DNA of 30,286 nt from CAYJWL01 sp964373855 (lineage in GTDB: Bacteria > Patescibacteriota > Andersenbacteria > UBA10190). Positions 20,950 through 28,318 of the stretch are shown piece by piece; the first letter of the stretch is position 1; each line of letters starts with the position of its first letter. The notes below the pieces were generated by a model that was given only the letters and a program-made list of their open reading frames with translations, made no database searches and was not told the DNA's origin. Made by a program: the position numbers and the translations under genes. Location: contig CAYJWL010000009.1 in assembly GCA_964373855.1 (NCBI GenBank), positions 1 to 30,286 on the forward strand, written 5' to 3'.

Positions 20950-21015
20950 TTGTTAGTTGTTATTTATTAGTTAATGAGAAAAACTAAAAACTGGAAACTA
21001 AAAACTGGAAACTAC
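20947..21015. repeat. two 7-bp tandem arrays spanning the start of the PilW-like gene
   Basis: First array 20947-20974: TAGTTGT, TAGTTGT, TATTTAT, TAGTTAA, beginning with the stop codon TAG of the PilV-like gene. Second array 20981-21015: AAACTAA, AAACTGG, AAACTAA, AAACTGG, AAACTAC, lying inside the leader-peptide codons of the PilW-like gene. Confidence 0.85.
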
Positions 21016-21567
21016 TTGAGTGGTTTTACACTCGTTGAGATCGTGGTCGCAACCGGCATTTTTGTGGTAATCGTGGCGCTCATGAGTGGCATATTTAGCC
21101 GGTTTACATCAACCCAACGCCGGGATTTGGCGGAGCAGAAATTGCTCGAAGAACTGCGGCAAACATTTGAATTATTTAATCGCGAAGCCCGCACAGCCTA
21201 CGGCGCAACGTTTGCCTTAACGGACGGTACTGGGCAGAGCGTTGTTTTCCGCAATCAAAATGGTTTATGCGTGAATTTCCAGTGGCGCGACGGAGCGCTG
21301 GCGCGGGCGGAGCGACCAGTCAGCGGAGATACATGCAGCCAAGATGATTTTACAGGTGCGATCTATGATACCCTCAACAGTTCGAAAATTATTGTTGAGG
21401 CATTGCGCTTTGATGTAACGGCCAGCCCGGTAGCCGATGGCGCGTTGGCCAGGCAAGCCACTATTACTATCATGTTGCGCGCCGCCGCCTCCAATCCGAC
21501 AGTCGCTCCGCTAGCGGTACAAAGCTCGGTGACTTCGCGCCAGGTTATACCGTTTCCAGGAGAGTAA
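20974..21567 (+). CDS. PilW-like minor pilin with a repeat-derived leader
   Basis: A 197-residue prepilin. The leader MRKTKNWKLKTGNYLSG is encoded almost entirely by five copies of a 7-bp repeat; cleavage after Gly17 would release F-T-L-V-E-I-V-V-A-T-G-I-F-V-V-I with Glu5. The mature part shows the R-R-D-L-A-E-Q-K-L-L-E-E-L-R-Q-T-F-E-L-F-N-R-E-A-R pattern of PilW/GspJ-type minor pilins. Two Cys occur in the globular part. It lies 24 bp after the PilV-like gene. The start ATG overlaps the end of the preceding repeat array; there is no ribosome site. Confidence 0.82.
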   Translation: MRKTKNWKLKTGNYLSGFTLVEIVVATGIFVVIVALMSGIFSRFTSTQRRDLAEQKLLEELRQTFELFNREARTAYGATFALTDGTGQSVVFRNQNGLCVNFQWRDGALARAERPVSGDTCSQDDFTGAIYDTLNSSKIIVEALRFDVTASPVADGALARQATITIMLRAAASNPTVAPLAVQSSVTSRQVIPFPGE

Positions 21568-21619
21568 TTTGTCACTGGTGACTTGTAATCAGTAACTAGT
21601 AATCAGTAATTTCTAAAAT
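21564..21619. repeat. eight-unit 7-bp tandem repeat between PilW-like and PilX-like genes
   Basis: Eight units in perfect register with consensus GTAATCA (GTAATTT, GTCACTG, GTGACTT, GTAATCA, GTAACTA, GTAATCA, GTAATTT, CTAAAAT). The first unit contains the stop codon of the PilW-like gene; the array ends 3 nt before the next ATG. Confidence 0.88.
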
Positions 21620-21622
21620 TCC

Positions 21623-22069
21623 ATGCCGAGAACGCACATATCAGGTACCAGGCACCGATTGCCAATTACCGGCTATCAGTCCCAGCAGGGAGTAGCGGCA
21701 GTTTATCTGATGCTCTTGATTCTCCTGATTGTGACGTCATCGGCTATTGCTATTAGCAGTGTGCTGTCCCGGCAATTACGGTTAACCGAGCGCAACATTG
21801 ATTCAGAGCGGGCATTTTACGCGGCCAATTCCGGGGTCGAGGAAGCTTTATTTCTGCTCGTCCAGCAAAATGAGGCCGGAGGCAGCGGGGTTATCGAGGT
21901 AACCGATGGACAAGTCCCGTACGGCGATCAGTCAGCCAGCTATGATGCTCGTGCGCGGCTGATTGTCACCGAAGATTTACAGCAAAGCCTGCCGTGTATT
22001 GTCAGCAGCGGCGAGTACGGCGGAGAATTCCGTCGCTTGCGGATTCAGCCCGGCGACGAGGAGTGCTAA
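21623..22069 (+). CDS. PilX-like pilus assembly protein
   Basis: A 148-residue protein whose hydrophobic segment Q-Q-G-V-A-A-V-Y-L-M-L-L-I-L-L-I-V-T-S-S-A follows a cleavage-like Gly, and which continues with E-R-N-I-D-S-E-R-A-F-Y-A-A-N-S-G-V-E-E-A-L, the hallmark of PilX/GspK-like proteins. As in that family the mature helix lacks the conserved Glu5 (Val-Ala-Ala-Val-Tyr instead). It closes the minor-pilin cluster. Residues about 6-20 of the leader are encoded by a 7-bp repeat array. A hairpin follows the stop. GspK proteins are usually about twice as long, so this is a minimal PilX. Confidence 0.8.
   Translation: MPRTHISGTRHRLPITGYQSQQGVAAVYLMLLILLIVTSSAIAISSVLSRQLRLTERNIDSERAFYAANSGVEEALFLLVQQNEAGGSGVIEVTDGQVPYGDQSASYDARARLIVTEDLQQSLPCIVSSGEYGGEFRRLRIQPGDEEC
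21638..21686. repeat. 7-bp repeat array inside the PilX-like leader coding sequence
   Basis: Seven units in register, consensus NTACCAG: ATATCAG, GTACCAG, GCACCGA, TTGCCAA, TTACCGG, CTATCAG, TCCCAGC. Strongly diverged, but the period of 7 is plain. Confidence 0.65.
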
Positions 22070-22074
22070 GACAA

Positions 22075-22106
22075 GCTTGGCTGCTATTGATCCGAGCAGC
22101 CCAAGC
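22075..22106 (+). terminator. hairpin after the pilus gene block
   Basis: GCTTGG-CTGCT (22075-22085) pairs with AGCAG-C-CCAAGC (22095-22106): 11 bp with one bulged C and a 9-nt loop, starting 6 nt after the PilX-like stop. No T-run follows, so it may be a processing or stabilising structure rather than a terminator. Confidence 0.5.
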
Positions 22107-22160
22107 GAGGTATCCTTATATGTTCAACGGGCAAAATTAAGAGAGCAACCAAATATTCGT

Positions 22161-24152
22161 ATGACCAAACAGGCAGCCAAAGAACGCATCGAAAAGCTGC
22201 GGCAGGAGATTGAACATCATCGTTATTTGTATCATGTGTTGGATAAGCAGGAGATTTCAGAGGCCGCGCTGGACAGTTTAAAAAAAGAGCTAGCGGAGCT
22301 GGAACATGAATTTCCGGATCTGGTTACTGCCGATTCACCCACGCAGCGGGTAGGCGGACGGCCGTTGCCGCAGTTTAAAAAAGTGAGCCACAGCACGCCC
22401 ATGCTATCACTCCAGGACGCTTTTAGTCTGGCGGATCTGCAACAGTGGGAGAAACGGAATAAAAAGATTGTGCCGGGCAGGTATGCCTACTTTGCCGAGC
22501 TTAAAATTGACGGCGTCGCCATCGCGCTGACCTACAAGGACGGTGTCCTTGTTCAAGCAGCGACTCGCGGCAGCGGCGCGGTTGGCGAGGATGTTACCCA
22601 GAATATTCGCACGGTTGAGGCTGTCCCGCTTCGGCTGCGCGGTGGCGGCAAGTTTGGGCGCGGGCGCCTGGAGGTCAGGGGCGAAGTGTACATCCTTAGA
22701 AAGGATTTTGCGCGACTTAATAAAGAGCGGGCAAAGAGTGGTCAAGCTCTGTTTGCCAACCCTCGAAATATCGCTGCCGGGTCAATCCGCCAGCTTGATC
22801 CGGCGCTGGCGGCCTCGCGTCCCTTACGATTCATTGCTTGGGAGATAACAGGGGAGGGACGTCTTAATACCAGACAGGAGGAATATGCAGCGCTGGCAGA
22901 GCTGGGATTCGCTGTCCCCCCGAAAGCGCAACTGTTTCGTTCGCTGGATGAGCTGGGGCGGTATAGCAAAGCGGAAGAGGTCCGGAGAGAAAAATGGCCG
23001 TTTCAAGTTGATGGGCTGGTTATAAAGATCAATGACTTAGCCATGGCCCGGCGCCTGGGAATTATTGGCAAAGCGCCGCGTGCTTCCATCGCCTTTAAAT
23101 TTGCGGCGGAGGAAGCCACAACTCTCGTGGAGGATATTGTTGTGCAGGTTGGCCGGACCGGCGCGTTAACGCCGGTGGCGCATTTGCGGCCGGTGCCGGT
23201 TGCGGGCACAACTGTCTCGCGGGCCACCCTCCATAATGCTGACGAAGCCAAGCGTAAGGACATACGCATCGGCGATACGGTCGTTATTCATAAAGCCGGC
23301 GATATCATTCCGGAAGTTGTAAAGATTTTACCGCAGCTGCGGCCCGCCGGTGCCAAGCCTTTTTCTATGCCCCGGCGGTGTCCGGTTTGCCATTCTGCCA
23401 CGGCCGCGGATAAAGACGGGGTGATCGTCCGCTGTACCAATCCTAAATGTTTTTCGCAGCAGCGTGAGCGGATCCTCCATGCGGTCGGCGCCGCCGGCTT
23501 TGATATTGCCGGCCTTGGAGAAAAGATAGTTGAGCAGTTGCTGCAAGAAGGACTGATTGAAGAGGTGCCTGATTTGTGGGATTTAACTGCAGGCGACCTA
23601 TTACCCCTCGAGCGTTTTGCTGATACCTCCGCTAAAAAAATAATAGCGCAAATTCAGTCTCACACCTCGATTCCGTTGCCGCAGTTTCTGGTGGCGCTGG
23701 GCATTCCGCACATGGGCAGCGTTACCGCCCAGGATGTGGCGAGCACATTTCAATCGCTGGAGAGGATCAAAAAAGCCTCTATTAAAGACCTGACAGGCAT
23801 TGAGGGGATTGGAGAAAAAGTTGCCACAGAAATCGTGCGTTTCTTTCAGAGTGAGCCGGCCAAGCGGCAGCTGTCCGGCTACCGCCGCGCCGGTATCCGT
23901 GTGCAGCCGCAACGCGTTAATGGAAAATTAGCCGGCAAAGTGTTTGTGTTTACCGGTTCTCTTAGGCGAATAACGCGAGACGAGGCTAAGCAGCGTGTTC
24001 AGGCTCTGGGTGGACGGACTGCGCCGAGCATCGGTCGGCAAGTTGATTACGTTGTTATCGGCGATGATCCTGGCAGCAAGGCGGCCAAAGCTAAAGCATT
24101 AGGTTTGACAGTCATAACACCGGAAAAGTTTCTGAAAATGGTACAAAGGTAG
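22161..24152 (+). CDS. ligA: NAD-dependent DNA ligase
   Basis: Seals nicks in replication and repair using NAD+. The 663 residues show the complete class layout: Ia domain (HHRYLYHVLDKQ, residues 19-30), adenylation site K115-I-D-G, then the R-x-G-E and further nucleotidyl-transferase motifs (VRGEVY, DGLVIK), OB fold with RTGALTPVAHLRPV, a four-Cys zinc finger (CPVC, CTNPKC), helix-hairpin-helix repeats (IGEKVATEIV and similar), and a C-terminal BRCT domain (KVFVFTGSL to the end). In domain Ia the usual S-D-x-x-Y-D is S-E-A-A-L-D, a departure in the NAD-binding region. The ATG at 22161 is chosen because the frame upstream overlaps the PilX-like gene and lacks family character. Confidence 0.97.
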   Translation: MTKQAAKERIEKLRQEIEHHRYLYHVLDKQEISEAALDSLKKELAELEHEFPDLVTADSPTQRVGGRPLPQFKKVSHSTPMLSLQDAFSLADLQQWEKRNKKIVPGRYAYFAELKIDGVAIALTYKDGVLVQAATRGSGAVGEDVTQNIRTVEAVPLRLRGGGKFGRGRLEVRGEVYILRKDFARLNKERAKSGQALFANPRNIAAGSIRQLDPALAASRPLRFIAWEITGEGRLNTRQEEYAALAELGFAVPPKAQLFRSLDELGRYSKAEEVRREKWPFQVDGLVIKINDLAMARRLGIIGKAPRASIAFKFAAEEATTLVEDIVVQVGRTGALTPVAHLRPVPVAGTTVSRATLHNADEAKRKDIRIGDTVVIHKAGDIIPEVVKILPQLRPAGAKPFSMPRRCPVCHSATAADKDGVIVRCTNPKCFSQQRERILHAVGAAGFDIAGLGEKIVEQLLQEGLIEEVPDLWDLTAGDLLPLERFADTSAKKIIAQIQSHTSIPLPQFLVALGIPHMGSVTAQDVASTFQSLERIKKASIKDLTGIEGIGEKVATEIVRFFQSEPAKRQLSGYRRAGIRVQPQRVNGKLAGKVFVFTGSLRRITRDEAKQRVQALGGRTAPSIGRQVDYVVIGDDPGSKAAKAKALGLTVITPEKFLKMVQR

Positions 24153-24195
24153 TAGTGGCCCAGCATAATTCACTGCACCAGATTGATGCGCTGCG

Positions 24196-24290
24196 GGTGG
24201 CGTGAGGCGGGGTCCCCACGGGCGCGGAATAGTATGAGCACTCGCGGGGTGAAGCTCTAGCGACAGGACCCGCGACTTCGCAGCATTAGG
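24196..24290. repeat. GC-rich palindromic element between ligA and gatC
   Basis: TCGCGGG (24242-24248) pairs with CCCGCGA (24269-24275), and GGGGTCCCC upstream is a palindrome. It shares GGACCCGCG with the element at 4153-4302. The rest of the gap 24153-24349 holds only the gatC promoter. Confidence 0.55.
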
Positions 24291-24303
24291 TGTTAAATGA
24301 AGA

Positions 24304-24332
24304 TTGTCAGGCGCATAAGCTATCAGTACAAT
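24304..24332 (+). promoter_or_regulatory. sigma-70-type promoter of gatCA
   Basis: TTGTCA (24304-24309) and TACAAT (24327-24332) are spaced by exactly 17 bp, each a 5/6 match. Predicted start near 24339, so the leader is about 11 nt and has no Shine-Dalgarno site. Confidence 0.75.
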
Positions 24333-24349
24333 AATCAATCGGTGATTCT

Positions 24350-24646
24350 ATGGCTGTTATTAGTACAGAAGAGGTAAAGAAGATCGCGGTCTTAAGCCGC
24401 TTGTCTTTGACCGAAGAGGAAATTGAAAAAGCCGCGGGGGACTTGGCGAACATCTTGGGCCATTTCTCTACAATTCAGAACATTGATACCGCTGGTGTGC
24501 CCACGGCGGACGACGCTTCCGGCCTCAAGAATGTTATGAGAGAGGATGAAACCCAGCCGCAAGTATTAACGACTCACAAGAAGCTGCTGGAGATGGCGCC
24601 GCAGACGCATGGCGGGCAAATCAAAGTATATGCCATCTTCAAATAA
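24350..24646 (+). CDS. gatC: Asp/Glu-tRNA amidotransferase subunit C
   Basis: Small subunit of the GatCAB complex, which makes Gln-tRNA(Gln) and Asn-tRNA(Asn) by amidating mischarged tRNAs. The 98 residues fit the family: E-E-V-K-K-I-A-V-L-S-R-L-S-L-T-E-E-E-I near the start, L-A-N-I-L-G-H-F-S-T-I-Q-N-I-D-T in the middle and M-R-E-D-E near residue 63, ending with the expected M-A-P-Q-T-H-G-G-Q-I-K-V. The downstream gatA overlaps by 17 bp. Confidence 0.96.
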   Translation: MAVISTEEVKKIAVLSRLSLTEEEIEKAAGDLANILGHFSTIQNIDTAGVPTADDASGLKNVMREDETQPQVLTTHKKLLEMAPQTHGGQIKVYAIFK

Positions 24647-26105
24647 ACCCTTAAGCGTGGTGCAAAGCAAAGCGGCGCTGGATTCCGGCGAAATAACCGC
24701 CCGAGATCTGGTGCACGCGAGCCTGGATGCTATCAGCCAGACTGATTCCTCCCGGCATGCCTTCCTGGAAGTGTTTGAGGAACAGGCGCTGGCGCGGGCG
24801 CAGGAGGTAGATGACCGGCGCGCTAAAAAAGAGAAGCTTGGTGCATTGGCTGGCATTCCCATAGCCATCAAGGATAATATTTGCACCGTCGAAGGACACA
24901 CCCGGGCGGCTGCCAAGATGCTGAAGCGCTTTGCCGCGCCGTTTGACGCAACGGTTGTCAGCCGTTTGAAAAGGGAAGGGAGCATACTTATCGGCAAGAC
25001 AAATCTGGACGAATTTGCCATGGGCTCAAGCACCGAGTATTCCGCCTTTGGCCCAACGCACAACCCGTGGAATATACAGCGCGTGCCGGGCGGCAGCAGT
25101 GGTGGTGGGGCGGCGGCCGTGGCCAGCGGTCAAGTTCCCGCTGCCATCGGAACCGATACCGGAGGATCAGTCCGGCAGCCAGCCGCTCTCTGCGGCATTG
25201 TGGGAGTTCGGCCGACCTATGGCCGAATCAGCCGGTTTGGCTTGGTTGCCTACGGCAGCAGCTTGGATCAGGCCGGTATTTTAACCCGCACAGTGCAGGA
25301 TGCTGCCCTGCTCTTGGAGCTTATTGCCGGACAGGACGAGTGGGACGCCACCACATCGCCTGAACCAGTGGGAGAGTATGTAGCTGCAACCGGGCGTGGT
25401 GCAGGCAACATTACGATTGGCATGCCGAAGGAGTTTTTTGATGAGGGTATCGACAGCGAAATTAGAGATTTGTGCCGAACGGCTGTCCAGGACCTGGAGA
25501 AGATGGGCGCGCGAATACAGGAAATATCTTTGCCTTTAACGGCCGCGGCCATCCCCGTGTACTATCTTTTAGCCAAAGCGGAAGCCTCCACCAATCTAGC
25601 CAGATTTGATGGTCTGCGGTATAGCCCGATGGACTTAGCGTCAGCCGATCTCATTAAAAGGTATGAAGAAGCCAGGGGAGCCGGTTTCGGGCCGGAGGTG
25701 AAGCGGGCTATTCTCATGGGCACGTATGCCCTGTCCTCGGGCTATTACGACGCCTGGTACAAACAGGCATCAAAAGTAAGAACACTCATACGCCAGGAAT
25801 ATGAGCGCGCCTTGGCCGATGTTGATGTCATTGCCGGCCCGACCTCGCCGGAGGTAGCTTGGCTACTGGGCAGCAAGATGAGCGATCCGCTGCAAATGTA
25901 TTTGGCTGATGCTCTGACCGTGCCAACCAGTGTCGCGGGCGTGCCGGCAATCTCCCTGCCATGCGGATTCAGCCAGAACATGCCCGTCGGTTTGCAGCTG
26001 ATAGCGGCTCACTGGCAGGAAGAGAAAATGTTTCAGGTTGCCGCTGCGTACGAGCAGGCGCACGAATGGTGGAGGGCAAATCCGCCGACGAATAAAACCG
26101 GATAA
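24630..26105 (+). CDS. gatA: Asp/Glu-tRNA amidotransferase subunit A
   Basis: Amidase subunit that releases ammonia from glutamine or asparagine. The catalytic triad is complete: Lys81 (GIPIAIKDN), cis-Ser156 (GGSSGGG) and Ser180 (GTDTGGSVRQPA). From the ATG at 24630 the protein is 491 residues, a normal length. The ATG at 24609 would add seven residues and deepen the overlap with gatC from 17 to 38 bp, so the inner start is preferred. No gatB follows: the next gene, gpmI, faces the other way, so the B subunit must be encoded elsewhere. Confidence 0.97.
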   Translation: MPSSNKPLSVVQSKAALDSGEITARDLVHASLDAISQTDSSRHAFLEVFEEQALARAQEVDDRRAKKEKLGALAGIPIAIKDNICTVEGHTRAAAKMLKRFAAPFDATVVSRLKREGSILIGKTNLDEFAMGSSTEYSAFGPTHNPWNIQRVPGGSSGGGAAAVASGQVPAAIGTDTGGSVRQPAALCGIVGVRPTYGRISRFGLVAYGSSLDQAGILTRTVQDAALLLELIAGQDEWDATTSPEPVGEYVAATGRGAGNITIGMPKEFFDEGIDSEIRDLCRTAVQDLEKMGARIQEISLPLTAAAIPVYYLLAKAEASTNLARFDGLRYSPMDLASADLIKRYEEARGAGFGPEVKRAILMGTYALSSGYYDAWYKQASKVRTLIRQEYERALADVDVIAGPTSPEVAWLLGSKMSDPLQMYLADALTVPTSVAGVPAISLPCGFSQNMPVGLQLIAAHWQEEKMFQVAAAYEQAHEWWRANPPTNKTG

Positions 26106-26108
26106 CAT

Positions 26109-26138
26109 CGCGGGTCCGGCAGCTTCGCGTCACCCGCG
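26109..26138. terminator. hairpin between convergent gatA and gpmI
   Basis: CGCGGGT (26109-26115) pairs with ACCCGCG (26132-26138) across a 16-nt loop that contains a second small stem. It begins 3 nt after the gatA stop and lies 21 bp from the gpmI stop. No T-run is present on either side. Its sequence resembles the GC-rich palindrome family. Confidence 0.5.
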
Positions 26139-26159
26139 GCTTGATGTATTGCCACAACG

Positions 26160-27752
26160 TCATCTCAGTGAGCTCAGCAGCGAGACGCCGGTCATTGATT
26201 CCGGCTTTTCCAGATCAAGGATATCGAGGATGGTAGGCGCAATGTCTGCCAGCACGCCGATTGGCGAGGAAAAAATATTGACTAGCTCTGCTGGACTTTT
26301 GGCCGTGGTCCGGCGTCGCACTGGCCAGACATAATGCAGCGGCACCGGATTGGTATCGTGATCTTTTTCAACCTCTTTCGTTTTCGGATTAATCATCTCT
26401 TCGGCATTGCCGTGATCGGCTGTGATCAGCAAGGCACCACCGGCGGCGGTGGCGGCCTGTTCAAGCCGGCCGATGCACTGATCGACAAAAGAACATGCCT
26501 CGACCGCGGCCGGGAAATCGCCCGTGTGTCCGACCATGTCCGCGTTGGCAAAATTTATGAAATAGACATCATACGTGCCTTGTTGAATGGCCGTCTCAAC
26601 GTGGTCGGTGATTGGCCCGGCTTGCATGCGGGGTTCCTTGGCAAAGTTGCTGGCTGCCGTGGACGGAATCAACACATTTGTTTGTCCCGGGTACGGCGCC
26701 TCGTGACCAACATTGAGGTAATATGTCACATGAGCATACTTCTCCGTCTCGGCAATGTGCAGTTGGGTATATTGAGCTTGAGAGATAACCCGAGCCAGCG
26801 GATATTCAGGCAGATCTTCCAGGAAAGCCGCGGGAGCAGGGATGGTGCTGTCATATTGTGCCATGGTAGCAAAGTAAATATTCTGCAGCGGCACCGTTTT
26901 GAAGCCGACGCGGGCGGGACGTACAAATGCCTCGGTTAACTGGCGCGCCCGGTCGGGACGAAAATTAAAGAAAATGACCGCATCATTGTCTTTTATGGCG
27001 GTCACTGGTTCTCCGCCCCGCGTGATCGCCGTCGGCGGTATCATTTCATCAAATATGCTCTGGCGGTAAGCTTGTTCGATGGCCTGCCGGGGAGAGGGTG
27101 CACCGGAGGCGCGCGGACCGCCTGTTAGTACATTGTACGTGGCTTCTGTGCGGTCCCAATTCTTATTGCGGTCCATAGCGTAATACCTTCCCGTTACAGA
27201 CGCAATCTTTCCCGCGCCGTACTTGCCGATAGCGTCTTCCAAGTTCTTAAGGTAGGTAAGAGCGCTTTGCGGCAGAGTATCCCGTCCGTCCGTAAAAGCA
27301 TGAATGAATACCTGCTCGCGCAGATTAGCACGGGCGCACATTGCCAGCAGTGCAAATAGATGACGTATGTGCGCGTGGACACCTCCCGGAGACACAAGGC
27401 CAATGAGGTGCAAGTCAGAATCATGCTGCTGTGCATGCGAGATGGCTTGCTGTAGTACGGGATTTTTGAAAAATGCTCCGCTGCTGATAGCGCTATCAAT
27501 CTGGGGTAAAAGCTGATATTGCACTTTGCCTGCGCCGATATTACGGTGACCGGTTTCCGAATTGCCGGTTTCCCCCCAAGGCAATCCGACTTCAATACCG
27601 GCGGCCTGAACGGCCGCGCTCGGATAGAATTGCGCGTAGGAATCCATGAAGGGAGTTTGAGCTTGCGCAATGGCATTCCCTTCTTCGATAAAACTGATAC
27701 CCCAGCCGTCTAAAATGATAACGACCAGCGGACGCGGATGATGACTGCTCAT
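26160..27752 (-). CDS. gpmI: 2,3-bisphosphoglycerate-independent phosphoglycerate mutase
   Basis: Glycolytic enzyme that interconverts 3- and 2-phosphoglycerate through a phosphoserine with two Mn ions. The 530-residue size and motifs fit: Asp15 in I-L-D-G-W-G, the catalytic Ser65 in G-E-T-G-N-S-E-T-G-H-R-N-I-G-A-G (Thr-Arg replace the common Val-Leu), T-D-G-R-D-T, S-V-T-G-R-Y-Y-A-M-D-R, F-F-N-F-R-P-D-R-A-R-Q, and the late metal motifs N-F-A-N-A-D-M-V-G-H-T-G and T-A-D-H-G-N-A-E. The ATG at 27752 gives the normal N-terminus. It follows the initiator tRNA on the same strand by 58 bp and may share its transcript. It converges on gatA. Confidence 0.97.
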   Translation of the reverse strand: MSSHHPRPLVVIILDGWGISFIEEGNAIAQAQTPFMDSYAQFYPSAAVQAAGIEVGLPWGETGNSETGHRNIGAGKVQYQLLPQIDSAISSGAFFKNPVLQQAISHAQQHDSDLHLIGLVSPGGVHAHIRHLFALLAMCARANLREQVFIHAFTDGRDTLPQSALTYLKNLEDAIGKYGAGKIASVTGRYYAMDRNKNWDRTEATYNVLTGGPRASGAPSPRQAIEQAYRQSIFDEMIPPTAITRGGEPVTAIKDNDAVIFFNFRPDRARQLTEAFVRPARVGFKTVPLQNIYFATMAQYDSTIPAPAAFLEDLPEYPLARVISQAQYTQLHIAETEKYAHVTYYLNVGHEAPYPGQTNVLIPSTAASNFAKEPRMQAGPITDHVETAIQQGTYDVYFINFANADMVGHTGDFPAAVEACSFVDQCIGRLEQAATAAGGALLITADHGNAEEMINPKTKEVEKDHDTNPVPLHYVWPVRRRTTAKSPAELVNIFSSPIGVLADIAPTILDILDLEKPESMTGVSLLSSLR

Positions 27753-27810
27753 AGACGAAGTTTAAACGGTGCATTGAATCTTATGAAGGAAATACTTTTA
27801 CGAGGAAGTG

Positions 27811-27882
27811 TAGCGGGGGCTGGAATTGCACCAGCGATTTCGTGGTTATGAGCCACGCGAGATACTACTTCTCCACCCCGCG
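27811..27882 (-). tRNA. initiator tRNA-fMet (CAT), atypical
   Basis: On the minus strand a full cloverleaf of 72 nt: position 1 C, stem 2-7 GCGGGG with CCCCGC, D stem GAGA/TCTC, anticodon stem CGTGG/CCACG with loop CTCATAA, variable loop AAATC, T stem GCTGG/CCAGC with loop TGCAATT, discriminator A. Initiator marks: unpaired C1-T72 and A11-T24. Departures: the third G-C pair of the anticodon stem (29-41) is T-A, the D loop lacks GG, and T-loop position 55 is G instead of T. CCA is not encoded. Confidence 0.88.
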
Positions 27883-27891
27883 CTATTGCCG

Positions 27892-27897
27892 TTTATA
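27892..27897 (-). promoter_or_regulatory. -10 element of the initiator tRNA gene
   Basis: TATAAA on the minus strand, ending 9 nt before the tRNA's first base, so the transcript would start almost at the mature 5' end (about 27885). A partial -35 (GTTGCC) lies 16 bp upstream, within a CCAGGC/GCCTGG hairpin sequence. Confidence 0.45.
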
Positions 27898-27957
27898 TCC
27901 CTCTTCTTCACCAGGCAACGGAGCCTGGCTCTGCCTACAGAAAGATACTTTACATGA

Positions 27958-27975
27958 TTGTGACTATGATCACAA
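27958..27975. promoter_or_regulatory. perfect CRP/FNR-type palindrome TTGTGA-N6-TCACAA
   Basis: The two 6-bp half-sites are exact complements around CTATGA, the textbook form of a CRP-family operator (TGTGA-N6-TCACA). It lies about 76 bp upstream of the initiator tRNA on that gene's side and within the large gap 27883-28426. No CRP-family gene is in the window. Confidence 0.4.
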
Positions 27976-28132
27976 GCGGGAAATTGGGTGTAAGGCGCGC
28001 GCGCGGCCGGACTTGAGACCTACTGACTTGACTGTCAAAAGTCGCTGACAGATTTAGGGCCACATGCTATTGCGGAAGGAGGCCATAGTTGGAAAAGTGA
28101 AAGTACGACCGCTGGGATATTGCAAAGCAATC

Positions 28133-28247
28133 GTATACACAGATCCTTGCTTCCAAGACCTAGTGTGTCTATTAAGGAGTCTGATTGTTTCTCGGATCAT
28201 TCGAGGGACAGACTTAACAACACCCCTTGAGGGGGTGTTGTGTATAC
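28133..28247 (+). ncRNA. candidate structured RNA in the 27883-28426 gap
   Basis: The 544-bp gap has no convincing protein gene. Within it, on the plus strand: GTATACA (28133-28139) and TGTATAC (28241-28247) could close a domain containing one hairpin in which GTCTG pairs with CAGAC and TTTCTCG with CGAGGGA, and a second, CAACACCCC with GGGGTGTTG (28218-28240). A T-run terminator follows at 28284-28305 and needs a plus-strand transcript. Upstream there is an AAGGAGG at 28076-28082 that serves no clear start codon, and a GCGCGCGCGC tract near 27995. It matches no RNA family I can recognise by eye (tmRNA, RNase P, SRP and 6S hallmarks not seen). Confidence 0.35.
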
Positions 28248-28283
28248 AGAAAAATTATGAGAACGAATAAGGCAATTTTGGAT

Positions 28284-28305
28284 GCCGCTTTAGGCGGTCT
28301 TTTTT
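28284..28305 (+). terminator. intrinsic terminator without an obvious upstream gene
   Basis: GCCGC-TTTAG-GCGGT (4 GC pairs plus a G-T) followed by C and six T. It works on the plus strand only. The nearest plus-strand protein gene upstream is gatA, 2.2 kb away beyond a convergent gene, so it must end a transcript starting in the gap. Confidence 0.75.
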
Positions 28306-28318
28306 GTTTTTGCGTTGT

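Noticed and set aside
21963..22160. Upstream extension of ligA by 66 codons
   Set aside because: It overlaps the PilX-like gene in another frame and the post-gene hairpin; the ligase family starts at the MTKQAAKERI position.
28064..28270. 68-residue open frame in the large gap, with AAGGAGG near its start
   Set aside because: The ribosome-like site is misplaced for its ATG (it lies after it) and 14 nt from the inner GTG; the protein lacks family features and runs through the strong hairpins of the RNA candidate.
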